Below are positions 51,140 to 60,034 of a stretch of 64,000 nucleotides of DNA, piece after piece (within the stretch, counting starts at the first letter, position 1; each line of letters starts with the position of its first letter). The translations under genes were made by a program, and so were the position numbers. The stretch spans positions 1,238,149 through 1,302,148 of the forward strand of contig NZ_JAULBL010000002.1 in assembly GCF_030512175.1 (NCBI RefSeq). The letters are read 5' to 3'. The notes beneath the pieces are model-generated. The model did not search any database, was not told the DNA's origin, and worked only from the letters and a program-made list of their open reading frames with translations. The DNA is from Paeniglutamicibacter sulfureus. Lineage in GTDB: Bacteria; Actinomycetota; Actinomycetes; Actinomycetales; Micrococcaceae.

Positions 51140-52825
51140 TTACAGGCCCAGCTCGGTGAGCTCCGGCAATTGTTCGCGCACCGCGGCGCGTGCGGCCTCG
51201 GCGCTCGGGGCGGCCAGGGCCAGCTGCGCCAATTCGCCGGCGCGCTGAAGGGTGACGGTCTTGAGCACCGCGGCAACCGAGGCCAGCGACCTGGGGGACA
51301 TTGACAGGGTCGAGACGCCCAGGCCGATGAGCACCACTGCCAGCGCCGGGTCCGCCGCTGCCTCGCCGCAGACGCCGACGGGCTTGTTGTTGCCCTCGGC
51401 CCGGGAGCCGGCGACGGTCACATCGATTAGCCGAAGCACCGCCGGCTGCCACGGGTTGTTCAGTGCGGCGAGCGGGCCCAGCTGCCGGTCCGCTGCCATG
51501 GTGTATTGCGTCAGGTCGTTGGTGCCCAGGGAGGCGAAGGAGACCTTGGAAAGAATGGCCTCGGCGCTGAGCGCGGCCGAGGGAACCTCGACCATCACCC
51601 CGGGGGTTGCCAGCCCCGCGTCGGCGCACATGGCGGCGAAGTCGGCTGCCTCGGAAGGCGTGGAAACCATCGGTGCCATGACCCACACCTCGGCGCCGGA
51701 AGCGGCAGCCGCGGTGGCGACGGCGGAGAGCTGGCGGGCCAGCACGCCCGGGGACGTGGTGTCGGTGCGGTAGCCGCGAACACCCAGTGCGGGGTTGGGC
51801 TCCGAAGCGTCGGTGAGGAACGGCAGCGGCTTGTCGGCCCCGGCGTCCAGCGTGCGCACCACGACCTTCTTGCCCACGAACGCGTCGAAGACGGCCTTGT
51901 ACTCGGCGACCTGTTCCTCGATGGAGGGCTCGGTGTCGCGGCCCAGGAAGCAGAATTCGGTGCGCAGCAGGCCCACGCCCTGGGCGCCGGCAGCAGCTGC
52001 CTTCACGGCGTCCTTGCCACCGCCGACATTCGCCAGCAACGGGACCAGGTGCCCATCGGCCATCACGCCGTTGCCGTCGAAGACCGAGAGCAGCGCAGCG
52101 TTCTTCAGCCATGTGGCGACCGCCTGGCGTTCGGTATCGCCGGGTTCGGTGGAAATCGTTCCGGCGGCACCGTCGACGAAGACCTCGGTTCCCGTTTCCA
52201 GGGCATCGAGTCCCGGGGCTGCAACCACCGCGGTCAGGCCCAAGTCCCGGGCGATGATGGCGGTGTGCGACTGCGGTCCTCCGCCGGTGGTCAGCAGGGC
52301 GATGACCTTCGCCGGGTCCAGGGTGGCGGTGTCGGCGGGGGCCAGGTCCTCGGCGACGAGGATGAAGGGGGTTGCGGAGTCCGGGATGCCCGGGGCGGGC
52401 ACCCCGCGCAATTCGGCGACGATGCGGGCGCGCACGTCCAGCACGTCGGTGGCGCGTTCGGCCATGTAGCCGCCGAGGGTGATGAGCATCTGGGCGACGG
52501 TTTCGCCGGATTCCCAGATGCTGCGTTCGGCGGAAAGCCCGCCGTTGATCATCTTGTTGGCACCCTTGAGCAGCATCGAGTCGGTGGCCATCAAGGCGGT
52601 GGCCTCGAGCACGGCCTTGGCCTCGGGGCTGGCGCCGGTTGCGCGGGCGCGCAATTCAGCCTGGACGCGGACGGCGGCTTCCTTGAGCGCTGCGACTGCC
52701 TGTTCCGCGGACATCGAGCCGTTCAGCTTTTCCCCTGCAGGCGGTTCGGTCAGCGCCGGGGGCATATGCCTGATGGCTCCGATGACGCGTCCGGGCGTGA
52801 CGCCCACTCCTGAGAAGTTCAGCAC
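51140..52825 (-). CDS. ptsI: PTS Enzyme I (phosphoenolpyruvate-protein phosphotransferase)
   Basis: 561 residues. The active His lies in LTTGGGPQSHTAIIARDLGL near residue 190; the PEP-binding barrel shows GVGLLRTEFCFLGRDTEPS, and FASLGTNDLTQYTMAADRQ and the catalytic Cys region GVCGEAAADPALAV follow. It starts the phosphate relay of sugar transport. GTG 52825 has GAGGAACATAA before it. It is divergent from tetR-mtlA-mtlD and shares a 145-bp promoter region with them. Confidence 0.96.
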   Translation of the reverse strand: MLNFSGVGVTPGRVIGAIRHMPPALTEPPAGEKLNGSMSAEQAVAALKEAAVRVQAELRARATGASPEAKAVLEATALMATDSMLLKGANKMINGGLSAERSIWESGETVAQMLITLGGYMAERATDVLDVRARIVAELRGVPAPGIPDSATPFILVAEDLAPADTATLDPAKVIALLTTGGGPQSHTAIIARDLGLTAVVAAPGLDALETGTEVFVDGAAGTISTEPGDTERQAVATWLKNAALLSVFDGNGVMADGHLVPLLANVGGGKDAVKAAAAGAQGVGLLRTEFCFLGRDTEPSIEEQVAEYKAVFDAFVGKKVVVRTLDAGADKPLPFLTDASEPNPALGVRGYRTDTTSPGVLARQLSAVATAAAASGAEVWVMAPMVSTPSEAADFAAMCADAGLATPGVMVEVPSAALSAEAILSKVSFASLGTNDLTQYTMAADRQLGPLAALNNPWQPAVLRLIDVTVAGSRAEGNNKPVGVCGEAAADPALAVVLIGLGVSTLSMSPRSLASVAAVLKTVTLQRAGELAQLALAAPSAEAARAAVREQLPELTELGL

Positions 52826-52937
52826 TTATGTTCCTCGATCCGCTGGGATGCTCTTGGTTGCTTGGGGTGGCGATTGCGAGATGTAGCCGGGAATCACGCC
52901 TGGACTCGAGCATAATCCCGGTGTGTGATCCTCTTCA

Positions 52938-52952
52938 TATAGCAATGTTATA
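52938..52952. promoter_or_regulatory. Candidate operator between ptsI and tetR/mtl
   Basis: TATAGCAATGTTATA is a 15-bp near-palindrome in an AT-rich patch 19 bp before the TetR start, a good place for autoregulation of the mtl operon and perhaps ptsI. Confidence 0.5.
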
Positions 52953-52970
52953 GGTGCTAGGGTAGCAGTC

Positions 52971-53693
52971 ATGAGTTTAGACTTCCAGCTTCCGCCAAGG
53001 GAAAGGCTGCTTCAGGCCGCCGTCGAACTTTTGGCGAATTCGGACGGGGCTCCTGTCTCGACCCGGAAAATCACCGAGCTGGCGGGGGTCACGGCGCCGA
53101 CGCTGTACCACCACTTCGGGGACAAGGAAGGACTGTTCGACGCGGTTGTTGCCGTGGGTTTCGACCAATACGTCGCCAGTGAAACGGGCCTTGTCGCCAC
53201 CGGAAAACCCCTCGACGACGTGCGGCGCATGTGGGACCAGCACGTGCGCTTCGGCATGGAGCAGCCGCATATGTACCTGGTGATGTTCGGCAACGTGCGC
53301 CCCGGAAACCGGTCCAACCGGCTGGCCGAGGCCGAGGCCTTGCTGCGGGACAAGCTGGATCGGGCAGCGGAGGCGGGCCACCTTAATGTGGCCCCAGCGG
53401 ACGCGGTGCGCAGCATCCTGGCGGCGAACATCGGGGTCACCTTGATGCTCATCGCCGAGCCGGCCGCCGAGCGGAACTTCGAGCTCTCCGACATGACCCG
53501 CGATGCAGTGATCACTGCGGTGTCCTCGGAGGCCGGCATCACCGACTCCGCTTCCCCGGTGGAGACCTCCTCGGTCGTCGTGGCGGCCATTGCGTTGAAC
53601 GCTGCCCTGGAGTCCTCCAACCCACAGCAACTGTCCAACACCGAAATGAAGATGTTCCTCGAGTGGCTGCACCGCATTTCCAAGACGTCGTAA
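52971..53693 (+). CDS. TetR-family regulator of the mannitol module
   Basis: 240 residues. The HTH domain RERLLQAAVELLANSDGAPV, then TAPTLYHHFGDKEGLFDAVV is a clear TetR N-terminus; the ligand domain is helical. Encoded directly upstream of mtlA (60 nt) and probably cotranscribed, it is a likely repressor of the mannitol genes, which is unusual because mannitol operons are more often controlled by MtlR activators or DeoR/SorC types. The role is inferred from location. Confidence 0.88.
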   Translation: MSLDFQLPPRERLLQAAVELLANSDGAPVSTRKITELAGVTAPTLYHHFGDKEGLFDAVVAVGFDQYVASETGLVATGKPLDDVRRMWDQHVRFGMEQPHMYLVMFGNVRPGNRSNRLAEAEALLRDKLDRAAEAGHLNVAPADAVRSILAANIGVTLMLIAEPAAERNFELSDMTRDAVITAVSSEAGITDSASPVETSSVVVAAIALNAALESSNPQQLSNTEMKMFLEWLHRISKTS

Positions 53694-53753
53694 CCGTCCA
53701 GAATTGTCCGCCTATTACCTGCGACGCCGCAGGACAAACGATTAGGAAAAATC

Positions 53754-55751
53754 ATGGCAACACCAACTGAGGCCGCCCCCCGGGCCGGCCTGCGGGTCAG
53801 GGTGCAGAAGTTCGGCACCTTCCTTTCGGGGATGATCATGCCCAACATCGGGGCGTTCATCGCCTGGGGTTTGATCACCGCGCTGTTCATTCCCGACGGG
53901 TTCTTCCCCAACGAGCAACTTGGCTCGCTGGTGGGCCCGATGATCACCTACCTCTTGCCGCTGCTGATCGGCTACACCGGCGGCAAGATGATCCACGGGG
54001 TGCGCGGCGGCGTCATCGGCGCGATCGCGACCATGGGCGTCATCGTCGGCGCCGACATCCCGATGTTCATCGGCGCGATGATCATGGGTCCGCTCTCCGC
54101 ACTCGTCATGAAGAAGCTCGACGGCGTGTGGGAGGGACGGGTCAAGCCCGGCTTCGAGATGCTCATCGACAACTTCTCCTCCGGCATCGTCGGGGCGATC
54201 ATGGCGATCTTCGGCATGCTGCTGATCAATCCGCTGGTCATTGCCTTCTCCAACGGCGCCGGCGCCGTCGTGCAGTTCCTGGTCAACAACGGCCTGCTGC
54301 CGCTGACCAGCATCTTCATCGAACCGGCCAAGGTCCTGTTCCTGAACAACGCCATCAACCACGGCATCCTCACCCCGCTGGGGACCGAGCAGGCCCTCGA
54401 GCAGGGCAAGTCCCTGCTCTTCCTGCTCGAGGCCAACCCCGGCCCGGGCTTCGGCATCCTGTTGGCGTACTCGATCTTCGGCAAGGGGCTGGCCAAGGCC
54501 TCGGCCCCCGGCGCCGCACTGATCCAGTTTGTCGGCGGCATCCACGAGATCTACTTCCCGTACATCCTCATGAAGCCCATCATGATCCTCGCCGCGATCG
54601 GCGGCGGCATGAGCGGGATCTTCATGCTGGTGCTCACCGGCGGCGGACTGCGTGCCCCGGCGGCCCCGGGCAGCATCTTTGCCGTCTTCGCGATGACGGC
54701 GTCCGACAGCTACCTGGGCGTCACCCTCGCGGTGGTGGCCGCCACCGTCGTCTCGTTCCTGATCGGTTCCTTCCTGCTGAAGATCTCCAAGGCCCCCGAG
54801 GGCGACGGACTCGGCGAGGCCGCAGCCAAGATGGAAGCCATGAAGGGCAAGAAGAGCTCGGTTGGTTTCGCGTTTGCCGGCGAGACGGGCAACGGTCCGG
54901 TCCGCAGCGTTGTCTTCGCCTGCGACGCCGGCATGGGATCGAGCGCCATGGGCGCCTCGGTGCTGCGCAACATGTTCAAGAAGGAGGGGCTGGCCGAGGT
55001 AAAGGTCACCAACTCCGCCATCTCAAACCTTTCCGACACCTACGACATCGTGGTGACCCATCAGGACCTGGCCGCCCGTGCAGCACCCGTGACGGCCAGC
55101 GCCGTGCACGTCTCGGTGGACAACTTCATGAACAGCCCTCGCTACGAGGAGATCCTCGAACTCGTCAAGTCCCGCAACGCGGAGCCCCAGGACGCCGTGA
55201 GCGTGGGTGCGCCGGCGGCAACCGAGGGTGCGCAAGCCGGCGAGGCACCGGCGGCCACCGCCCGGCACACGGCGAAACCGGCTGCTACCGAGCAGGACGC
55301 CCCGGCCCCGGCACGTCCCGAGGTCCTGGCGAGTGAAAGCATCATCTTGTCCGGCAGCGCCGCAACGCGCGACACGGCCATCGACGAGGCCGGCGCGCTT
55401 TTGCTGGCCCGCGGGGCGGTGAACCAGGAATATGTGGCTTCGATGCACACCCGCGAGGCCACCGTGTCCACCTACATGGGCAACTTCCTGGCCATCCCGC
55501 ACGGCACGAACGAGGCCAAGGGAAACATCGCCAGCTCCGCGGTGTCCATCATCCGCTACCCGGAGGGCATCGACTGGAACGGCAAGGAGGTCAAGTTCGT
55601 GGTCGGCATCGCCGGGGTGAACAACGAGCACCTGGCGATCCTGGCCTCGATCGCCCGGGTCTTCACCGACAAGGCACAGGTGGCGCGGCTGGAAGCTGCC
55701 ACCACGCGTGAGGAAATCCTCGATATCTTCGGAAAGGTCAACGCATCGTGA
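53754..55751 (+). CDS. mtlA: Mannitol-specific PTS enzyme IICBA
   Basis: 665 residues. The IIC membrane domain (about 1-350) contains SGMIMPNIGAFIAWGLITAL and FVGGIHEIYFPYILMKP. The IIB domain has its phospho-Cys in VVFACDAGMGSSAMGASVL (about 390). An Ala/Pro linker leads to the IIA domain with the phospho-His in NFLAIPHGTNEAKGNI (about 585). It imports and phosphorylates mannitol to mannitol 1-phosphate. The stop overlaps the GTG start of mtlD by four bases. Confidence 0.96.
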   Translation: MATPTEAAPRAGLRVRVQKFGTFLSGMIMPNIGAFIAWGLITALFIPDGFFPNEQLGSLVGPMITYLLPLLIGYTGGKMIHGVRGGVIGAIATMGVIVGADIPMFIGAMIMGPLSALVMKKLDGVWEGRVKPGFEMLIDNFSSGIVGAIMAIFGMLLINPLVIAFSNGAGAVVQFLVNNGLLPLTSIFIEPAKVLFLNNAINHGILTPLGTEQALEQGKSLLFLLEANPGPGFGILLAYSIFGKGLAKASAPGAALIQFVGGIHEIYFPYILMKPIMILAAIGGGMSGIFMLVLTGGGLRAPAAPGSIFAVFAMTASDSYLGVTLAVVAATVVSFLIGSFLLKISKAPEGDGLGEAAAKMEAMKGKKSSVGFAFAGETGNGPVRSVVFACDAGMGSSAMGASVLRNMFKKEGLAEVKVTNSAISNLSDTYDIVVTHQDLAARAAPVTASAVHVSVDNFMNSPRYEEILELVKSRNAEPQDAVSVGAPAATEGAQAGEAPAATARHTAKPAATEQDAPAPARPEVLASESIILSGSAATRDTAIDEAGALLLARGAVNQEYVASMHTREATVSTYMGNFLAIPHGTNEAKGNIASSAVSIIRYPEGIDWNGKEVKFVVGIAGVNNEHLAILASIARVFTDKAQVARLEAATTREEILDIFGKVNAS

Positions 55752-56893
55752 AGGTAGTACATTTTGGGGCCGGGAACATCGGCCGCGGATTCGTCGGACT
55801 GCTGCTGCACCAGGCAGGCTACGAGATCGTGTTTGCCGATGTGGCAGACGCGCTGATCACCGCGCTGGATGCGGCCGAGAGCTATGACGTGCACGAGGTG
55901 GGGCAGGAACCGCAGGTGCGCCGGGTCGACAACTTCCGCGCGCTGAACTCCTCCACCCAAACCGGTCGGGTCATCGCGGAGATAGCGACGGCGGACATGG
56001 TCACCACCGCCGTGGGGCCGCACATCCTGAAGTTCGTGGCACCGCTGGTTTCCGCCGGAATCGCCAAGCGCGACGGCGCACTGGCTCCACTGCAGGTGAT
56101 GGCATGCGAGAACGCCATCAACGCCACCGACATCCTTGAAGCCGCGGTGCTGGCTGACGGCGCCTCCGACGCGCCGGCCGTGGGAGCCAAGGCCATCTTC
56201 GCGAACACCGCGGTGGATCGCATCGTCCCGAACCAGGCACCAGGCCAGGGCCTGGACGTCACGGTGGAAACCTTCTTCGAGTGGGTCATCGACAAGACCC
56301 CGTTCGGGGACGCTGTTCCGCAGATCGCCGGGGCGACGTTTGTGGAGGACCTGGGCCCGTACATCGAACGCAAGCTGTTCACGGTCAACACGGGTCACGC
56401 TTCGACGGCATACCTGGGGCATGCCGCGGGGTTGGAGAAGATCTCCGAGGCCATGGCCGACCCGCGGGTCTTTGCCAAGGTTGCCGCGGTGCTGGCCGAA
56501 ACCAAGTCGCTGTTGGTGTCCAAGCACGGCTTTGCCGAGGCCGACCAAGAGGCCTACGTGCAGAAGATCCTGGCCAGGTTCTCCAACGAGTACCTGCCGG
56601 ACACCGTGGTGCGCGTGGGCCGGGCGCCGCTGCGCAAGCTCAGCCGGCACGAGCGGTTCATCGGCCCGGCCGCCGAGCTGGCTGAAAACGGCATCAAGCC
56701 GGTGGCGTTGCTCGAGGCGATGGGTGCTGCGCTGCGGTTCAACGACCCGGAAGACACCGAGGCCGCCGAAATGGCCGGCATCCTCGCAGCGAATTCCAGT
56801 GAAGAGGCCACCGCGAAGATCACCGGCCTTGGAGCCGACCACCCGCTCTTCGGAGCGGTGGAATTACTGGTAAAGGACGTCCAAGCCGGCTAA
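55748..56893 (+). CDS. mtlD: Mannitol-1-phosphate 5-dehydrogenase
   Basis: 381 residues, the standard length. The NAD-binding start KVVHFGAGNIGRGFVGLLLH, CENAINATDILE, and the catalytic Lys region ERKLFTVNTGHASTAYLGH are all present. It oxidises mannitol 1-phosphate to fructose 6-phosphate. GTG 55748 overlaps the mtlA stop (GTGA), so the two are translationally coupled. A strong hairpin follows. Confidence 0.96.
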   Translation: MKVVHFGAGNIGRGFVGLLLHQAGYEIVFADVADALITALDAAESYDVHEVGQEPQVRRVDNFRALNSSTQTGRVIAEIATADMVTTAVGPHILKFVAPLVSAGIAKRDGALAPLQVMACENAINATDILEAAVLADGASDAPAVGAKAIFANTAVDRIVPNQAPGQGLDVTVETFFEWVIDKTPFGDAVPQIAGATFVEDLGPYIERKLFTVNTGHASTAYLGHAAGLEKISEAMADPRVFAKVAAVLAETKSLLVSKHGFAEADQEAYVQKILARFSNEYLPDTVVRVGRAPLRKLSRHERFIGPAAELAENGIKPVALLEAMGAALRFNDPEDTEAAEMAGILAANSSEEATAKITGLGADHPLFGAVELLVKDVQAG

Positions 56894-56932
56894 CACCGGG
56901 CTTTCGGTCCGTGAACTGGTCGAGGCGTGAAG

Positions 56933-56983
56933 TAGGGTGCAGGGGTTCTTCCGCAGATGGTGCGGTAGAACCCCTGCACCCTA
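56933..56983. terminator. 17-bp hairpin after mtlD with T-rich tail
   Basis: TAGGGTGCAGGGGTTCT pairs with its complement, with an inner CCGCA/TGCGG stem, and TTGTTTT follows. It lies between the convergent mtlD and HNH nuclease genes and looks bidirectional. Confidence 0.85.
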
Positions 56984-57031
56984 TTGTTTTGTGGAGTCGG
57001 GGGGTCCTGTGCGCTGGCAGGTCCCGGATTC

Positions 57032-58729
57032 CTAGAAGAGAGCGGCCTGGTTCTGCGGCCAGTAGGTGTTGCGACGCGGTAGCTGTTCGGGGTCGAGGTG
57101 CTTGGGCAATACGACGTGCGGGATGCCGTTGTGGATGACTAGTTCGAGCAGTCCGTTGTCGGCCATGTGGTGGTGGCTTGTGCAGCCGGGGGTGAATTTG
57201 TGGACGCTGGTGTGCCCGCCTTGGGCAAAACCGTCGATGTGGCACATTTCCAGGTGTTCGGGCGGGACGGTGCAGCCGGGGTAGAAGCATCCGCCGTCGC
57301 GGGCCAGCACGGCCCGTCTGACGTGGTCCGGGGCGAAGCGCATTTCCTGGCCGACGTCGAGGATTTCTCCTTGGCCGCCCAGGACCAGTGGAATCGTCCC
57401 GTCGGTGGCGAGGCGTCTTCGGACTTCGCTGATCGGGATTTCGAGTCCGTGGGCGCTCCAGCCGTTGCCCGTGGCAAGGCCGAGGAGGGTGTCGAGGCGG
57501 CAGTGGATGATCAGTTGGGCGGTGGGCAGCCCGGTGGCTCCCTTGCCCGGCGGTTTGCTGGGGGCGCGCATGAGGTTGAGCAGGGTCTGCAGGTGGCGTT
57601 GGGGAGGGGTCAGCCCGTCGGTGCCGTCGACGGTGGCGTTGAACGAGTCGATGAGTCCGGGTGCTGGATTGTCCAAGGTGTCGGTCCCGGTGGCTTCGGG
57701 GTGAGTGAACCAGTCCGGGCCGTCCGTGGTGTCGTTTGCACCGGATCCGTTGGTCCCGTTGCCGTCCCCGTTGGCATCGTTGATGTTGGTGCTGGGGTTC
57801 ATGCCGGTGGCGGCCGCGGCCATCGCCTCGCGGTTCCCGGCAAGCGTGCGGGGGTTGTCTGAGGCAGCGAAATGGGAGAGGAAGACCTCGGCGTCGGTGT
57901 TCAGCATGCACACGGACATCCAGGTGTAGTGGCGGGTGCGTTTGGTGATGAAGATGCCGGTTTTCGCCCGGATGTCCTCCGGGGACGGTTCGGGGGTGGA
58001 AGTGTTGTCGAGTTCGTCGGCCAGGGAAGTGAACAGCCTATTGGTGGCGAGCGGAATGCCGGCAGCGACGGATTCGGCGACTTGTTCCTCGAGACGCGCG
58101 GCAAGGTCCGGGCTCTGGGTGTGAGATGCAATGGAGGGGGCGAGTTTGTCCAGCTTGCGTGCCGCAGCCGTGGCGGCGCCCAGCCGGGCTTTTCCGGCGT
58201 GGACCTGCTCGGCGAGCTTGGGGTAGCGGGGACCGCGGGTGTTGCCGTGGATGTCGACGTGGGGAAGAAGTGCATTGGCGGCGTGGAGCCGGTCGCGGGC
58301 GGCGAAGTGACTCAGGCCCAGGTCTCCCTGCAGGAACGCGGCAGTGTCCTTGAAGGGCATCAGCCCGGTCGGGACTGTAGCAGGGTCCGCGGGAAGTTCC
58401 CTCTCACCGCGGATGAATGCCGCAGGGTCCCGCGCAATCTCGCGGGCCTGATCGAGGTTCGGTGCAGGCAGGTCCTGGACGAGGGTGCGTTGGGCGGTGT
58501 GTGCGGCCCGGATCTGGGCGAGTTCGACCTGCCGATGGGTGCGCTCGATCGTGTGGGCGAACAATGCGGCCTGCGTGGGGGAGGTGATCTCCGCGGTGAG
58601 TTCGGCGGCGACTTCGTCGGTGCATTGGGCCAGGGCGTTGAGCAGGCGCAGCTTCCCGGCCGGTGACACTGGGTGTCCCGGATCGCCACCGTCCCCGGTG
58701 AGTGCCTCGATGAGCTGCTGCGTTTCCAT
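57032..58729 (-). CDS. DUF222 / 13E12-repeat HNH endonuclease
   Basis: 565 residues. A long DUF222 (13E12 repeat) helical region is followed by a low-complexity Asn/Gly/Asp insert near 325-345 and a C-terminal HNH domain: CFYPGCTVPPEHLEMCHIDG, then HKFTPGCTSHHHMADNG. Actinobacterial genomes carry many of these, perhaps mobile or competence-related; the function is not established. ATG 58729 is only one base from the GGGAGG site, so the true start may differ. It is divergent from the cytidine deaminase gene. Confidence 0.9.
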   Translation of the reverse strand: METQQLIEALTGDGGDPGHPVSPAGKLRLLNALAQCTDEVAAELTAEITSPTQAALFAHTIERTHRQVELAQIRAAHTAQRTLVQDLPAPNLDQAREIARDPAAFIRGERELPADPATVPTGLMPFKDTAAFLQGDLGLSHFAARDRLHAANALLPHVDIHGNTRGPRYPKLAEQVHAGKARLGAATAAARKLDKLAPSIASHTQSPDLAARLEEQVAESVAAGIPLATNRLFTSLADELDNTSTPEPSPEDIRAKTGIFITKRTRHYTWMSVCMLNTDAEVFLSHFAASDNPRTLAGNREAMAAAATGMNPSTNINDANGDGNGTNGSGANDTTDGPDWFTHPEATGTDTLDNPAPGLIDSFNATVDGTDGLTPPQRHLQTLLNLMRAPSKPPGKGATGLPTAQLIIHCRLDTLLGLATGNGWSAHGLEIPISEVRRRLATDGTIPLVLGGQGEILDVGQEMRFAPDHVRRAVLARDGGCFYPGCTVPPEHLEMCHIDGFAQGGHTSVHKFTPGCTSHHHMADNGLLELVIHNGIPHVVLPKHLDPEQLPRRNTYWPQNQAALF

Positions 58730-58941
58730 GCCTCCCAGTGTGGAGCCCACGGGTAGGTGCGCGGCAAGAGAGGCGCAGGAAATGTGGATAACCGGGGCAT
58801 GCTGTGGCCGTGATGGAACTCGGCGGACCAGCCCAAGGCACTTGGTGGGCAGGCGCCGGGCAATTGCCTGAGTTTCTGTTTGTCCGGGGTTACCTTCGTC
58901 TTGGAAGGCCATCAACTCGCCCGACGTGGCAGAATTGCCGC

Positions 58942-59391
58942 ATGGACCCGAACCAAAAACTCGTTGAAGCGGCCATCGAACAACTAATGACCAGGTGGCC
59001 GGGGGCGCGGGATTCGGTTGCAGCCGCGGCCATCGTGCTGGACGACGGGCAAATCCTGACCAGCGTCAGTTTCGACAACTTCAATGCTGCGGCAACATTG
59101 TGCGCCGAAACCGGGGCGGTGGCACAGGCCTACACGCTGGGAAAGAAAGTTGTGGCTTCGGCCTGCGTCACCGGCGGAACCGAGGACGGAACTTTCCAGG
59201 TGCTGGCGCCGTGCGGCATCTGCCAGGAGCGACTTGCCGTGTGGGGACCCGAGGTCCTGGCCGCCGTTCCGGGATCGGCAGGTGGCGCCGAGTGGGAAAT
59301 GCGCTCGTTGCGTGAACTGAATCCGTACTACTGGGCCACGTCCTTTACCGCGCAGGGCCAGTGGCCCTCAACGGCCGAACACGGCGAATAA
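58942..59391 (+). CDS. Cytidine deaminase-like protein
   Basis: 149 residues. The zinc site uses Cys in TLCAETGAVAQA (CAE) and PCGIC in VLAPCGICQERLAV, the three-Cys arrangement of tetrameric cytidine deaminases and blasticidin-S deaminases. The C-terminal half (LRELNPYYW) resembles blasticidin-S deaminase-like proteins rather than the nucleoside salvage enzyme. The substrate is therefore uncertain. ATG 58942 lacks an obvious ribosome site. Confidence 0.85.
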   Translation: MDPNQKLVEAAIEQLMTRWPGARDSVAAAAIVLDDGQILTSVSFDNFNAAATLCAETGAVAQAYTLGKKVVASACVTGGTEDGTFQVLAPCGICQERLAVWGPEVLAAVPGSAGGAEWEMRSLRELNPYYWATSFTAQGQWPSTAEHGE

Positions 59392-59438
59392 GTCTGTTAC
59401 CTCGGTCCCCGCAGGCGGCGCGGCGGCGCTCCTCGAGG

Positions 59439-59906
59439 TCACCAGAGTTCGCGCTCAACCGCCGCCGAGCGGATCTTTGAGAGCATCGCGCTGAATTGAT
59501 CCTGCTCGTCTGCCGATAGCGAGTCGAAGAGCGTTTCCCGCACGAATGACACGTGCCCCGGAGCGGCGCTGCGGATGGTGTCCCAGCCGGCGTCGGTCAT
59601 TTTGATGTCCTGGCCGCGGCCATCGCTGCTCGAAGCGCACCGCTCGATCAGGCCCTTGGCCTCCATGCGGCGCAGCAGGTGCGACACCCGTGAGCGATCC
59701 CATTCCAGGGCCGCTGCCAGATCGCCGGGACGCAAGGCCTCGGGAGCTGCCTGCGATACGGCGGCAAGAACTGAGTACTCGCCGCTGGACATGGCTGAAT
59801 CGCGGGCCAGCTGGCGATCCATGGCCCGGGGGTAGCCCCAGAGGAACTCGCGGAACTCCAGCCATAGCTGTTGTTCGTCTTCGTTGAGCCAACGGGGCTC
59901 GGGCAT
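59439..59906 (-). CDS. MarR-family regulator of the FMN reductase
   Basis: 155 residues with a winged helix (RPGDLAAALEWDRSRVSHLL, then RRMEAKGLIERCASSSDGRG). It is divergent from the NADPH-dependent FMN reductase gene with 128 bp between, which holds three copies of an operator-like 15-mer. ATG 59906 has GAGG six nt upstream; a GTG at 59918 is an alternative. Sensing of quinones or electrophiles is a guess from the genes around it. Confidence 0.9.
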   Translation of the reverse strand: MPEPRWLNEDEQQLWLEFREFLWGYPRAMDRQLARDSAMSSGEYSVLAAVSQAAPEALRPGDLAAALEWDRSRVSHLLRRMEAKGLIERCASSSDGRGQDIKMTDAGWDTIRSAAPGHVSFVRETLFDSLSADEQDQFSAMLSKIRSAAVERELW

Positions 59907-59931
59907 GGTGTGCCTCACACTTCGGAAAAAT

Positions 59932-60012
59932 TAGTTGACACGTCAATCGTCTCGCGGCAGGATGGAAATATCAAGTTTTAGTTGATGTGTCAGCAAATAG
60001 TCGACGCGTCTC
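59932..60012. promoter_or_regulatory. Three direct copies of a MarR operator-like 15-mer
   Basis: TAGTTGACACGTCAA (59932-59946), TAGTTGATGTGTCAG (59979-59993) and TAGTCGACGCGTCTC (59998-60012) share TAGT-Y-GAY-R-Y-GTC. The first holds a TTGAC/GTCAA inverted repeat. Together they cover the divergent promoters. Confidence 0.6.
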
Positions 60013-60034
60013 GCCCAGTCCAAGGAGATCAAGC

